From Melioribacter sp. (GTDB lineage Bacteria > Bacteroidota > Ignavibacteria > Ignavibacteriales > Melioribacteraceae): a stretch of 60,678 nt of DNA. The stretch covers positions 1 through 60,678 of the forward strand of contig PMDS01000012.1 of the NCBI GenBank assembly GCA_003155655.1, written 5' to 3'. This document shows, piece after piece, positions 17,119 to 26,776 of the stretch (the stretch's first letter is position 1; each line of letters opens with the position of its first letter). The position numbers were made by a program, and so were the translations under genes. The notes below the pieces were generated by a model. The model did not search any database. It had not been told where the DNA came from and saw only the letters and a program-made list of their open reading frames with translations.

Positions 17119-18468
17119 TTGAGCAATAATAGAATTTATATTGAAACCTATGGCTGCCAGATGAATTTTGCCGATACGGAACTGGTTATGGGTATACTTA
17201 GCCATCAAGGTTATGAACTGGCAAAAAATATTGCTGATGCAAATGTTATTCTGCTAAATACGTGCAGCATCAGGGATAATGCAGAACAAAAAATATACAA
17301 TAGATTAGATCACCTTAAAGCATACAAGAAAAATAACCGCGGCACTGTAGTTGGGATACTTGGATGCATGGCGGAAAGGTTACGTAAATCTTTAATTGAA
17401 GAAGAGAAAATTGTTGACTTAGTTGTAGGTCCCGATGAGTACCGCAGGCTGCCGGAATTCATCGACTCGGCTTTTGGAGGCGAAAAAGGAATTGGGGTTA
17501 AACTTTCCCGTACCGAAACTTACGATGATATTATACCATACCGGGAAGAAGGCTTGAGCGCATGGATTTCAGTAATGCGAGGCTGTGATAAATTCTGCAC
17601 GTTTTGTGTTGTTCCTTTTACACGCGGTCGTGAAAGAAGCAGATCGCTTGAATCAATTGTTGCTGAAGTAAAACAGCTTTCCGAAAGGGGTTTCCGCGAA
17701 ATTACATTGCTTGGACAAAATGTAAATTCATATATTGACCAGGGGAAAGATTTTGCCGACTTACTTGCCGCTTCAGCAATTGTTAATGAATCTGTAAGGA
17801 TAAGGTTTACTACTTCTCATCCGCAGGATTTATCAGAAAAACTTCTTTACGTAATTGCCCAACATTCCAATATATGCAACTATATACATCTACCAATACA
17901 GTCCGGTTCAAATAGAATACTTGATTTGATGAATAGAACTTACTCTATTGAACATTACATTGACTTAATAAAGCATGCCCGCAGTATTATTCCATCTGTA
18001 AGTTTTTCTACAGATATCATTGCCGGATTTCCTACAGAGACTAATGAAGATCATTTAATGACACTTCAGGTTATGAAGGAAGTAAGATATGACGGCGCCT
18101 ATATGTTCAAGTATTCTCCGCGTGAGGGAACAAAAGCATTTAGCATGAATGATGATGTGCCCGGGGATATAAAATCTAAAAGATTGAATGACATAATTGA
18201 ACTTCAGCAAAAGATCTCCTTTGAGATTAATCAGCAGTTAATTGGAAATGAAGAGATAATACTTATTGAAGGAAGCAGTAAAAAATCAGATGATTTTCTA
18301 GCCGGCAGAACAGACTCGAACAAAATTGTAATAATTCCCCGCGGAAACGAAATTTTTACTGGGGATTATGTTAAAGTAAAAATTAATAATGCAACTTCAG
18401 CAACTTTGTTTGCCGATTTTGTTGAAGTAATTAACCCCTCAAAAGTTAAAGTTTTGAAAACCGCATAA
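17119..18468 (+). CDS. miaB: tRNA-2-methylthio-N6-dimethylallyladenosine synthase
   Basis: 449 residues, a radical-SAM methylthiotransferase that adds the 2-methylthio group to i6A37 of tRNAs. The N-terminal UPF0004 domain has YGCQMN, LNTCSIRDNA and GCMAERL with its three cluster cysteines; the radical-SAM core has MRGCDKFCTFCVVPFTRGRE (CxxxCxxC); a TRAM domain closes the protein. The first codon is TTG at 17119, since no ATG occurs before the conserved YIETYGCQMN; GGAG lies about 16 bases upstream, which is far. It begins a plus-strand run of genes. Confidence 0.93.
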   Translation: MSNNRIYIETYGCQMNFADTELVMGILSHQGYELAKNIADANVILLNTCSIRDNAEQKIYNRLDHLKAYKKNNRGTVVGILGCMAERLRKSLIEEEKIVDLVVGPDEYRRLPEFIDSAFGGEKGIGVKLSRTETYDDIIPYREEGLSAWISVMRGCDKFCTFCVVPFTRGRERSRSLESIVAEVKQLSERGFREITLLGQNVNSYIDQGKDFADLLAASAIVNESVRIRFTTSHPQDLSEKLLYVIAQHSNICNYIHLPIQSGSNRILDLMNRTYSIEHYIDLIKHARSIIPSVSFSTDIIAGFPTETNEDHLMTLQVMKEVRYDGAYMFKYSPREGTKAFSMNDDVPGDIKSKRLNDIIELQQKISFEINQQLIGNEEIILIEGSSKKSDDFLAGRTDSNKIVIIPRGNEIFTGDYVKVKINNATSATLFADFVEVINPSKVKVLKTA

Positions 18469-18501
18469 ATTGAAAATCAACTAATTGAGTGCAGAGACAA
18501 A

Positions 18502-19218
18502 ATGCTTAGGAGAAAAGGGTTCTTATTCTTTATACTCATATTAATTGCCTCAAAAACTTTTTCGCAGGAAGAAGATATTATATCATCACTTCAGGAAATT
18601 GAAAAAGGGAATATTAAGAATGCTGAGAATCTGCTTAAAGATCTTAAATTAAAAAACCCTGATGATCCGTCTGTTATCTTCCTGGATGCTGTTCTCACAA
18701 AAGATGGTGAAGAAGCAGTCAAGAAATACAATATATTATTAGAAAAATTTCCCGGGTGTAAATATATAGATGCAGCCTTGTTTCGAGTTTTTTCCTATTA
18801 TTATGCATTAGGTTATTATAAAAAAGCGGAAACATATTTAAATAGATTAAAAAAAGATTTTCCTGAATCCCCTTATATTGCAGCAGCAGACAGAAAAATT
18901 CCGGATATTGAAGATGCACCTGTTAAACCCGGGATAAAAACCCGGCTTATTGAGCAACCCGAAAATAGCGTTGAAAAATCTTATAATTTTACTATTCAAG
19001 CAGGGGCTTTTTTAGTTGTTGAGAACGCAAAGAACTTTGTAGATAAACTCAAAAAAGAAAGTTTATATACCGAAATATCAACTAAAGAAATTGGGGGAAG
19101 TATATTAAACGTTGTAACGGTAGGCAGATTTGAGACTGAATCAGAAGCCCGCCCGGTATTAAACCGCCTCGAAAAGGATTTCAACCTCAAAGGCAGGATT
19201 GTTCCAATTCCCAAATAA
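18502..19218 (+). CDS. TPR and SPOR domain protein
   Basis: 238 residues: a signal peptide ending TFSQ, two or three tetratricopeptide-like helical pairs (residues 30-135, with the 'FPGCKYIDAALFRVFSYYY' and 'YYKKAETYLNRL' helices), a short proline-rich linker, and a C-terminal SPOR domain (FTIQAGAFLVVENAKNFVDK ... VVTVGRF). SPOR domains bind denuded peptidoglycan, so the protein should act in the periplasm at division sites. It starts 33 bases after miaB. Confidence 0.8.
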   Translation: MLRRKGFLFFILILIASKTFSQEEDIISSLQEIEKGNIKNAENLLKDLKLKNPDDPSVIFLDAVLTKDGEEAVKKYNILLEKFPGCKYIDAALFRVFSYYYALGYYKKAETYLNRLKKDFPESPYIAAADRKIPDIEDAPVKPGIKTRLIEQPENSVEKSYNFTIQAGAFLVVENAKNFVDKLKKESLYTEISTKEIGGSILNVVTVGRFETESEARPVLNRLEKDFNLKGRIVPIPK

Positions 19219-19371
19219 CAAACTGCCCTTGCCATAAAATCTTATATATTATCATAAATTGAACTGTATTACAAAATAATGAATGTTAATTGATTTAATT
19301 TTGTTTGTTAATTATTGATTCAAAAAAAGTTATTTTAAACGGACAAAAAATCTCCATGCTGATTTCTTAAA

Positions 19372-20481
19372 ATGAAAGCGGAAGAATTCCAGAAAAAATT
19401 TGGCATAGTAGGCAGGTCACAGGAAATACGTGATCTTGTAGATATCACTATGCAGGTTGCACAGTCTGATATCTCTGTTTTAATTACAGGGGAAAGCGGA
19501 GTTGGAAAAGAAATTTTTGCGCGTGCCATACACGGCTTTAGCAAGCGGACAGATAAAGAGCTTGTAAGTGTAAACTGCGGCGCTATTCCAGAAGGAATTC
19601 TTGAAAGTGAACTGTTCGGTCATAAAAAAGGCTCATTTACAGGCGCAATAGACGACCGCAAAGGATATTTTGAAATTGCCGACGGCGGAACACTTTTTCT
19701 TGATGAAATTGCAGAAATGCCTCTTACTACACAGGTTAAACTTTTACGCGTTCTTGAAACACAAGAGTTTATGCGTATTGGCGGAGAAACAGTTACAAAA
19801 GTTGACGTTAGAATTATTGCCGCAACAAATAAAGATCTTCAAAGGGAAGTTGACTCTAAAAAATTTAGAAATGATCTTTATTTCAGACTTAAAGCGGTAA
19901 CTTTAAATATTCCGCCTTTAAGAAACAGGCGCGGCGATATAATTGAACTATCCTCACAGTTTTTAAAAAATTATTCTATTAATAATAAAATAACACCTGT
20001 TCCACACTACACAAAAGATGCAGAGGAACTTCTTATCAATTACAACTGGCCCGGAAATATACGCGAGCTTAAAAATGTAATTGAAACAGCCGCTGCTTTA
20101 AGTAAATCCAGCACGTTAGACGCTGATTCTTTTATTCCACTCCTCAATGAAACAAGAACAGACGATGAATTTAGAAATTTGCCTGTTTACGTTAACAGGT
20201 CGGCAGAATCATTAGACCGTGAAATGATTTACCGCGCATTAATTGAAATAAAGAGAGATTTAATAGACCTAAAACAAATTGCTTCTAAAAATCAAAATGA
20301 AAACGGTAATTCTTCAGTTAGTCTAAACCCGAATGAAGTAATTCCTCTAGATAAGATTGAAAAGGAAGCAATTCTTAACGCAATCAATTTTACAAAGCAT
20401 AATAAAAGAAAAGCTGCCGATTTACTTGGCATTAGTACACGAACACTTTTTAGAAAATTAAAGGATTATGGAATTGATTAA
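19372..20481 (+). CDS. Sigma-54-dependent transcriptional activator without receiver domain
   Basis: 369 residues. It begins directly with the AAA+ domain: GIVGRSQEIRDL, Walker A GESGVGKE, the sigma-54 contact loop as GSFTGA (variant of GAFTGA), Walker B GGTLFLDEIA, sensor I RIIAATNKDL, and R-finger region RNRRGDI. The C-terminus is a Fis-type helix-turn-helix (AADLLGISTRTLFRKLKDYGI). There is no N-terminal receiver or GAF domain, so activity must be controlled by level or by a partner. The gene overlaps lptE by 14 bases, an arrangement that ties it to outer-membrane biogenesis, though its target promoters are not known. Confidence 0.88.
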   Translation: MKAEEFQKKFGIVGRSQEIRDLVDITMQVAQSDISVLITGESGVGKEIFARAIHGFSKRTDKELVSVNCGAIPEGILESELFGHKKGSFTGAIDDRKGYFEIADGGTLFLDEIAEMPLTTQVKLLRVLETQEFMRIGGETVTKVDVRIIAATNKDLQREVDSKKFRNDLYFRLKAVTLNIPPLRNRRGDIIELSSQFLKNYSINNKITPVPHYTKDAEELLINYNWPGNIRELKNVIETAAALSKSSTLDADSFIPLLNETRTDDEFRNLPVYVNRSAESLDREMIYRALIEIKRDLIDLKQIASKNQNENGNSSVSLNPNEVIPLDKIEKEAILNAINFTKHNKRKAADLLGISTRTLFRKLKDYGID

Positions 20482-21016
20482 AACAAATCAATGCTTGGTC
20501 TCGCTATTTATTCTCTGCGTTTTAGTTAGTTTATCTGCTTGCAGTTATTCATTTTCCGGTTCATCAGTTCCGGCTCATTTGAAAAATGTAGCAATTCCTA
20601 TTTTTGCAGATAGAAGCGGGTCAGGCGAGTTTGATCTAAGCCAGAAATTTAATACTCAGCTTACTCAAAAATTTATTGACGATAATACTTTAGCGGTTAG
20701 CGACCGGGTTAATTCAAATTCTATATTAGAAGGAGTTATAGTTTCTCTCGATGATGCACCTGCGGTAGTTTCCGGAGGCGCATCCTCTCCATCTTCTCCG
20801 GGAGGAGAAAAAATTACTGCACGAAGAATTACAATAACAGTGAGTGCAAGCTTTAAAGATTTGGTAAAAAAGCGGACAGTCTTTGAAAAAAATTTTTCCA
20901 ACTATAGTGATTATCTTATCACTGGAGATATAACTTCAGTAAGAAAAAAAGCAATTGATGATGCAATTGATAAAATTACGGAAGACATTTTGCTGGGTGT
21001 AGTTTCAAATTGGTAA
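20468..21016 (+). CDS. lptE: LPS assembly lipoprotein LptE
   Basis: 182 residues with a lipoprotein signal peptide (lipobox LSAC) followed by the LptE core: YSFSGSSVPAHLKNVAIPIFADRSG, a typical opening of this family in the Bacteroidota/Chlorobi group, then alternating beta strands and a C-terminal helix (RKKAIDDAIDKITEDILLGVVSNW region). LptE plugs the LptD barrel that inserts lipopolysaccharide into the outer leaflet. It overlaps the sigma-54 activator by 14 bases and is followed 18 bases later by a membrane glycosyltransferase. Confidence 0.8.
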   Translation: MELIKTNQCLVSLFILCVLVSLSACSYSFSGSSVPAHLKNVAIPIFADRSGSGEFDLSQKFNTQLTQKFIDDNTLAVSDRVNSNSILEGVIVSLDDAPAVVSGGASSPSSPGGEKITARRITITVSASFKDLVKKRTVFEKNFSNYSDYLITGDITSVRKKAIDDAIDKITEDILLGVVSNW

Positions 21017-21034
21017 CTAACTAAAGGTTAATTA

Positions 21035-22510
21035 ATGATATTTGATGAAATAGTTCTCTTCACTTACATATTTGCTCTTTCGGTTATTTTAATTTTTGGA
21101 AGTCACGGATTTGTAATGATTTTCTACCATCACAAGTACAGGAAAAATATACCAAAACCAAATGAAAGCCATGAAGAAGCTATTGTAACAATACAGCTGC
21201 CAATGTATAATGAATTGTACGTTGCCGAAAGATTGATTGATGCAATATGCGATATGGATTATCCAAAAGATAAATTAGAGATTCAGGTTCTTGATGACTC
21301 TACTGATGAAACAGTAGAACTTGTTGATAAAATTGTAAAACAGAAAAAAGCTCAAGGTTTTGATATCCAGCATATCTGTCGTCCGGACCGTTCGGGATAT
21401 AAAGCCGGGGCATTAAAAGAAGGATTGAAAACTGCTAAGGGAAAATATATAGCAATATTTGATGCGGACTTTATTCCTAAGAAAGATTTTCTCCATAGTA
21501 CATTGAAGTATTTTACTAACGAAAAAATCGGGTTAGTTCAAACACGCTGGGAACACTTAAATGAAGATTTTTCAATACTTACAAAAATTCAGGCACTGGC
21601 TCTTGATGGTCATTTTGTAATTGAGCAGTCTGTACGTAACAAAGCTGGGTTTTTTATCCAGTTCAATGGAACAGGCGGTGTTTGGAAAAAAGAATGCATT
21701 GAAGATGCCGGAAACTGGCATGCCGATACTCTTACTGAAGACCTTGATTTAAGCTACCGGGCCCAGTTAAAAGGATGGAAGTTTGTTTATTTGCGCGACT
21801 TTACTACCCCGGCAGAACTTCCTGCAGAAATGAACGCTCTAAAGGCTCAACAATTCAGATGGACAAAAGGAGCAATTGAAACCGGGAAAAAACTACTTCC
21901 AATGGTTTGGAAATCAAAAGTTTCATTGCGAATTAAACTGCAGGCTACTTTTAATCTTACAAACAATTTGGTCTTTCCTTTTACCCTGCTTGCGGGAATT
22001 CTAAATGTTCCGCTAATATTTATTAAAAACGCAGGTCCATACTGGAACTTCTTTAATTTTATGGCTGTGTTTGTTGTTGCCTTTATAAGCACATTTTTGT
22101 TTTATCTTTTTGCACAGAAGGACGTTTACACGGACTGGCGGAAGAAGATAGCACTCTTTCCACTATTTATGGCAGGAAGTATGGGCTTTGCATTAAATAA
22201 TACAAGAGCAGTTATTGAAGGTCTGATGAGCAGAAAAAGCGAGTTTGTGCGTACACCTAAATTCAAAGTTGTTAAAAAAGGCGATCAATCATCAATCCCT
22301 AAAAATAAGTATCTTACAAAAACAAAAATTCAGCCTTCAACATATATTGAAATGCTTCTAGCGGTATATTGTTTAATTGGTGTTTGTGCAGCAATATATT
22401 TTATGGAAATTGCCGCGCTTCCATTCCAATTGATGTTCTTTCTTGGTTTCGCGACAGTTTCAATAATGTCAATAAGACAAAGTTTTACAAAAAAACAATT
22501 GGCTAAGTGA
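21035..22510 (+). CDS. Membrane glycosyltransferase family 2, cellulose-synthase-like
   Basis: 491 residues. One N-terminal helix, a GT-A catalytic domain, and four C-terminal helices. The processive GT2 motifs are present: VLDDSTD, FDADFIP (DxD), TEDLDLSYRA (TED) and QQFRWTKG (QxxRW). Such enzymes polymerise or transfer sugars from UDP-sugars at the inner membrane. Its last codon overlaps the next gene (GTGA), which codes for a TPR protein, so the two are probably made together. Confidence 0.85.
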   Translation: MIFDEIVLFTYIFALSVILIFGSHGFVMIFYHHKYRKNIPKPNESHEEAIVTIQLPMYNELYVAERLIDAICDMDYPKDKLEIQVLDDSTDETVELVDKIVKQKKAQGFDIQHICRPDRSGYKAGALKEGLKTAKGKYIAIFDADFIPKKDFLHSTLKYFTNEKIGLVQTRWEHLNEDFSILTKIQALALDGHFVIEQSVRNKAGFFIQFNGTGGVWKKECIEDAGNWHADTLTEDLDLSYRAQLKGWKFVYLRDFTTPAELPAEMNALKAQQFRWTKGAIETGKKLLPMVWKSKVSLRIKLQATFNLTNNLVFPFTLLAGILNVPLIFIKNAGPYWNFFNFMAVFVVAFISTFLFYLFAQKDVYTDWRKKIALFPLFMAGSMGFALNNTRAVIEGLMSRKSEFVRTPKFKVVKKGDQSSIPKNKYLTKTKIQPSTYIEMLLAVYCLIGVCAAIYFMEIAALPFQLMFFLGFATVSIMSIRQSFTKKQLAK

Positions 22511-23178
22511 GTCAGCAAGAAAAAGATTTAACTGCAGATAAGATTAAATTAATTTATGAATTCAATAACGGCTCGCCGCTTTTTGCTCGTGTTGCCGCAT
22601 TTGAAATTGAGAAAGGTAATTTTCTAGAAGCAATTAAAATTCTGGAAAATGGGATCGATCATTATCCTTATTACCCAACTCCATTTTTCGTATTATCGCT
22701 TGCATATGCATATGCCGGTAGGGAGGAAGAGTCAAGAAGTTCGGCAGCGCAAGCCAGCGAGCTGCTTGATATCCCCGATATTCTGGCTGTTTATTATAAA
22801 AAAATAGATGAAATAATTGCTGAACGAAACTCACTAACCGAAGCTAAGCGCCCGGTATTCCATTCTGACGAATCACAAAAAACTTCCGATGATGAATCTG
22901 AAAAATTAGAAGATAAACTGGATATACTTGCTGAGAAACTGAGTAAAGCTAAAATAATTCCTAAAAAAATGGGCGAGCCGGTTGATGAAAGTATTTTGAC
23001 AGAACCACCTGCAAAAAAAATCGTCTCTGAAACTATGGCGGATATTTATTACTCACAGAAGAATTATGAAGAGGCAATTGCAATATATGAAGGGCTGATT
23101 CAGCAAAAACCCGAAAAGGCTGAGGTCTATCTTCAAAGAATCTCTGATATTCGCTCATCCATGGATACAATTTTATAA
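22507..23178 (+). CDS. Tetratricopeptide repeat protein
   Basis: 223 residues, cytoplasmic. Two TPR blocks, one near the N-terminus (residues 15-75) and one at the C-terminus (ADIYYSQKNYEEAIAIYEGL), are joined by a charged, low-complexity linker of about 80 residues. The start is GTG at 22507 within GTGA, overlapping the stop of the glycosyltransferase gene, so translation is coupled. It probably scaffolds the glycosyltransferase, but this is inference from neighbourhood. Confidence 0.75.
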   Translation: MSQQEKDLTADKIKLIYEFNNGSPLFARVAAFEIEKGNFLEAIKILENGIDHYPYYPTPFFVLSLAYAYAGREEESRSSAAQASELLDIPDILAVYYKKIDEIIAERNSLTEAKRPVFHSDESQKTSDDESEKLEDKLDILAEKLSKAKIIPKKMGEPVDESILTEPPAKKIVSETMADIYYSQKNYEEAIAIYEGLIQQKPEKAEVYLQRISDIRSSMDTIL

Positions 23179-23204
23179 TTTTTTTTAGCTGTATAGTACC
23201 TTCT

Positions 23205-23825
23205 ATGAAACTGGAGCAAATTAGTCTGCAAAATAAACTCACCGGGAAATTTTACACCCGTAATGTTCACACTGTTGCTAAAGAATTACTTGGTAAAATA
23301 TTTGTCCGCAATATTGCCGGCGAAATTCTAGCCGGAAAAATTGTTGAGCTTGAGGCATATGACGGCAAGATTGATGAAGCTGCCCATACCTTCCGCGGAA
23401 AAACAAAAAGAAACGAAGTTATGTATAAAGGCGGCGGGTTGCTCTATGTATATTTTACATATGGAATGCACTTTTGCTGCAACGTTGTAACCGGTAAAAA
23501 AGATGAAGGCAAGGCGATTCTTATACGCGCGCTTGAACCAGTCGAAGGGATTATTACAATGTCTTCTAACCGGTTCGACAAAAAGGAATGTACATATAAA
23601 GAGCTTATGAATTTAACTAACGGACCCGCTAAAATTTGCGAGGCATTTGGTATAAAGCGGGAACAAAATGGAGTTGATTTATGCGGCGATGAAATTTTTA
23701 TTCTTGAAGCACCTAAAATTATCAAATCAAGTATTACTGCTTCAACAAGAATTGGGATTAAAAAATCTGTAAATTTACCCTGGCGTTATTATATTAAAAA
23801 TAATCCTTTTATCTCGCGGAAATGA
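23205..23825 (+). CDS. 3-methyladenine DNA glycosylase, AAG/MPG family
   Basis: 206 residues close to the usual size. FYTRNVHTVAKELLGKIFVR, IVELEAYDGKIDEAAHTFRG with the catalytic glutamate, GLLYVYFTYGMHFCCNVV with the intercalating tyrosine region, and AILIRALEP are typical of this family. It removes alkylated bases such as 3-methyladenine and hypoxanthine. Its stop overlaps the next gene in ATGA. Confidence 0.9.
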   Translation: MKLEQISLQNKLTGKFYTRNVHTVAKELLGKIFVRNIAGEILAGKIVELEAYDGKIDEAAHTFRGKTKRNEVMYKGGGLLYVYFTYGMHFCCNVVTGKKDEGKAILIRALEPVEGIITMSSNRFDKKECTYKELMNLTNGPAKICEAFGIKREQNGVDLCGDEIFILEAPKIIKSSITASTRIGIKKSVNLPWRYYIKNNPFISRK

Positions 23826-24862
23826 ATTCACCCAAAAATATTTTAATTGTTAGAACTGACAGAATTGGTGATGTTGTTCTTACTCTTCCAATAGCATCAA
23901 CAATAAAAAAACATTTTCCCGGATGCAGGGTATCCCTACTAATACGCCGCTATACAGTAGCCCTTGCGGAAAATAATCCATTCATTGATGAGATAATCAC
24001 ACTTGAAGAAAAAGAGGGAAAACCATCTATTCCGGCAAATGTTGCCAGGTTAAAAAATAAATTTGATGCCTGTATTGTTGCATTCCCAACTTATCCATTG
24101 GCATTAATACTTTTTCTTTCCAACATCCCGATAAGAATTGGCACCGGGTACCGGTGGTATTCATTTTTATTCAATAAAAAAATTTATGAGCACAGGAAAT
24201 ATGGTGAACGCCACGAATTGGAATACAATATCAGACTGCTTCAACAGATTGGAATTTATGAAGATATAAACGAAAAGAACGTCTTATTTGGAATCGGAGT
24301 TTCAGAAGATAGCAAAGAAAAAATTTCTGAAGAATTGAAATCCCCGGGAATAGATCAAAAGAGACCTATAATAATTGTGCATCCCGGCAGCGGGGGAAGT
24401 GCGGTTGACCTGCCGGTTGTAAAAATGAAAGAGCTGATTAATCAGCTTGCCAAATTGCCGGCACAGATATTAATTACAGGCAGCAACACAGAACAGGAAC
24501 TTTGTAAAGGGCTGGCTGTAAACAATACTGCAACCAATGTTGCAGGGAAATTCAGCCTGAGAGATTTAATTGCATTAATCGATTACAGCAGTATTGTAGT
24601 TGCAAACTCTACAGGACCAATACATATTGCAGCAGCACTTGGTAAGTATGTTATTGGATTTTACCCTAGAATTATTTCATGTTCTCCAAAACGTTGGGGA
24701 CCTTATACTGAGAAAAAGATTGTTTTTCAGCCGTTGATTGACTGCAGCAACTGCACACCAAAGCAGTGTAAACAATTAGATTGCATGAGCAGTATTAATA
24801 TTGAAGAAGTTGCTGCTTCTGTGAAAAAAATTCTAAATGGAATTCTCCCGGAGAGAAAATGA
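23822..24862 (+). CDS. Glycosyltransferase family 9 (heptosyltransferase-like)
   Basis: 346 residues of the GT-B fold. NILIVRTDRIGDVVLTLPI at the N-terminus, VHPGSGGSA in the second half, and ANSTGPIHIAAALGK near the C-terminus are the marks of ADP-heptose:LPS heptosyltransferases. Four cysteines near the end (CSNCTPKQCKQLDC) are usual in this group. It probably builds the LPS core. It overlaps genes on both sides by ATGA, so it is in one operon with the DNA glycosylase and the DUF3108 gene. Confidence 0.85.
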   Translation: MNSPKNILIVRTDRIGDVVLTLPIASTIKKHFPGCRVSLLIRRYTVALAENNPFIDEIITLEEKEGKPSIPANVARLKNKFDACIVAFPTYPLALILFLSNIPIRIGTGYRWYSFLFNKKIYEHRKYGERHELEYNIRLLQQIGIYEDINEKNVLFGIGVSEDSKEKISEELKSPGIDQKRPIIIVHPGSGGSAVDLPVVKMKELINQLAKLPAQILITGSNTEQELCKGLAVNNTATNVAGKFSLRDLIALIDYSSIVVANSTGPIHIAAALGKYVIGFYPRIISCSPKRWGPYTEKKIVFQPLIDCSNCTPKQCKQLDCMSSINIEEVAASVKKILNGILPERK

Positions 24863-25665
24863 TTTTCAAAAAATTCTTACTCAAAGATAAAATCTTGCTC
24901 CTGCTCATATTCCTGTTCTTGACTTACTCAGATTCAGAAGCTCAAAAAAATGAGTTTAGAAAAATTGATAATAAAGCATTTAAGCTTGGTGAAAAATTAA
25001 CATTTGAAGTGAACTATGGGTTTGTTACTGCCGGAATAGCCGAATATTCAATTCCTAAAATTGTTAAACTTGCCGGGCGCGATGTTTATAATGTTACATT
25101 CAATGTCAGTTCTGTTTCTGCTTTTGATCCATTTTACAAAGTAAGAGATCATTATGAAACATTTATTGATGTAGAAAGCATTTTCCCTTGGCGTTTTGAA
25201 CAGCATATCAGGGAAGGCGGTTATTCCCGTGACTTCTCTGCATTTTTTGACCAGCGAAAAGGAAAGGCAAAAACTTCTGAAGGCTCGTATGACATTCCAA
25301 AATACGTGAATGACATTGTTTCGGCATTTTATCTTGCAAGGACTTTTGATTATTCAAAAATGAAACCTGGTGACAAAGTACATCTCGAAAATTTCTATAA
25401 AGACCAAACATATCCTTTGGACGTATTATACAAAGGTAAAGAGACCATTTCAGTAGCTGCGGGAACATTTGATTGTATGATTTTGGAACCACTTGTTCGC
25501 GAGGGTGGTTTATTCAAAAGTGAAGGGAGTATAGTGGTTTGGTTAACAGACGATGACTTGAAAATTCCTGTAAAAGTTAAAACAAAAGTAATAGTCGGAT
25601 CTATTGATGCAGAATTGAGCGGATATTCAGGTCTTGCCGGAGAATTGAAATCCAAAAGAAAATAA
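24859..25665 (+). CDS. DUF3108 periplasmic protein
   Basis: 268 residues with a signal peptide (hydrophobic core LLLLIFLFLTY, ending SEAQ). The mature part shows the DUF3108 pattern: KLGEKLTFEVNYGFVTAG, RDHYETFID, IPKYVNDIVSAFYLAR, and VWLTDDDLKIPVKVKTKVIVGSI near the C-terminus. The fold is a beta-rich LolA/B-like one expected in the periplasm or at the outer membrane; the exact function is unknown. It follows a heptosyltransferase with ATGA overlap, which suggests an envelope role. The 148 bases after it hold no gene. Confidence 0.8.
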   Translation: MIFKKFLLKDKILLLLIFLFLTYSDSEAQKNEFRKIDNKAFKLGEKLTFEVNYGFVTAGIAEYSIPKIVKLAGRDVYNVTFNVSSVSAFDPFYKVRDHYETFIDVESIFPWRFEQHIREGGYSRDFSAFFDQRKGKAKTSEGSYDIPKYVNDIVSAFYLARTFDYSKMKPGDKVHLENFYKDQTYPLDVLYKGKETISVAAGTFDCMILEPLVREGGLFKSEGSIVVWLTDDDLKIPVKVKTKVIVGSIDAELSGYSGLAGELKSKRK

Positions 25666-25813
25666 ATTTTGAATGTACGAATTGCGATGTGTTAAAATAA
25701 GAGCCTGAAAAAGCAGGAAATTTGCAATTGAATTTGATACTCTGCATTCTACACTCTTAATTCTACATTATCTTTTAGCAAATCTTTTCCCTTTTTTATA
25801 ATTTGGACTTACA

Positions 25814-26776
25814 ATGAATGAAGAATTTCAAAATCAAGACGATCAAATAAAAGAAACCGGAGGTGGAAAAAAGCCTTTTTCCTCCTTGCCGCCAATCACC
25901 GCAGCATTTATTGCTTTAATAGGAATATTTTTACTTTACCAAATCGGCGGGGCAATACTGACATTTGCTATTTTCGGGTTCAACATAGAGAAAGCAGACG
26001 TCAATGCAATGCGTATGCTTACAATGGGTGGACAAATTCTTCTTATGCTGGCGCCAACTCTAATCTTTGCACGAGCGGTTTACCATAATAATATTTCTAC
26101 TATCCTGCGTGTCAGATTTCCTTCATATAAAGAGGTAGGGGCATTTATAATTGGATTAATTCTTCTAACTCCCCTTCTTCAAAATTTTCTTTACATACAG
26201 AACTACCTTCTTATGAAACTATCTTCAAGCAGCTTGTTTATAAAACATATAATGGATTCTCTGGACCAGCTGGACAAACTTGTTGAAAAAACTTATGGCA
26301 GTTTACTTACATCTCATTCAATATTTGAATCGTCGTTTATAATTTTTGTTGTTGCTGTTATTCCGGCAGTCTGTGAGGAAACATTATTCCGTGGTTTTGT
26401 TCAAAAAAGTTTTGAATTAAAGATGCGGCCTGTTTGGGCAATTTTAATCACTTCTGTTTTTTTCGGATTCTATCACTTTAGCCCCTATGGATTAGTTGCG
26501 CTTATTTCACTTGGCGCTTATTTTGGATTTGCCGCCTACACAAGCAACTCTATATTTGTTTCAATGGCTCTGCATTTTACTAATAACCTTATTGCTGTAC
26601 TTGCTTATTTAATTTTAGGCAATGATGAATTAATAAGCAGCGCGCCGGTGAAATATGACAGCATTTTACCGCAGATTATTAGCTTTGCAATGTTTGCAAC
26701 ACTCTTCTTTTCGTACATGATATATGTGAAAACAAACTATCACAAATTATTGCCAAAAAGTAAGGAGGAGTTATGA
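25814..26776 (+). CDS. CPBP-family intramembrane metalloprotease
   Basis: 320 residues with about eight membrane helices. The CPBP/Abi motifs are complete: EETLFRGF (EExxxR), FFGFYHF (FxxxH) and ALHFTNN (HxxxN), forming the site of a glutamate protease or metalloprotease inside the membrane. The N-terminal 30 residues are charged and cytoplasmic. It overlaps the next gene by 4 bases (ATGA) with AAGGAGG just upstream of that start. Confidence 0.85.
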   Translation: MNEEFQNQDDQIKETGGGKKPFSSLPPITAAFIALIGIFLLYQIGGAILTFAIFGFNIEKADVNAMRMLTMGGQILLMLAPTLIFARAVYHNNISTILRVRFPSYKEVGAFIIGLILLTPLLQNFLYIQNYLLMKLSSSSLFIKHIMDSLDQLDKLVEKTYGSLLTSHSIFESSFIIFVVAVIPAVCEETLFRGFVQKSFELKMRPVWAILITSVFFGFYHFSPYGLVALISLGAYFGFAAYTSNSIFVSMALHFTNNLIAVLAYLILGNDELISSAPVKYDSILPQIISFAMFATLFFSYMIYVKTNYHKLLPKSKEEL

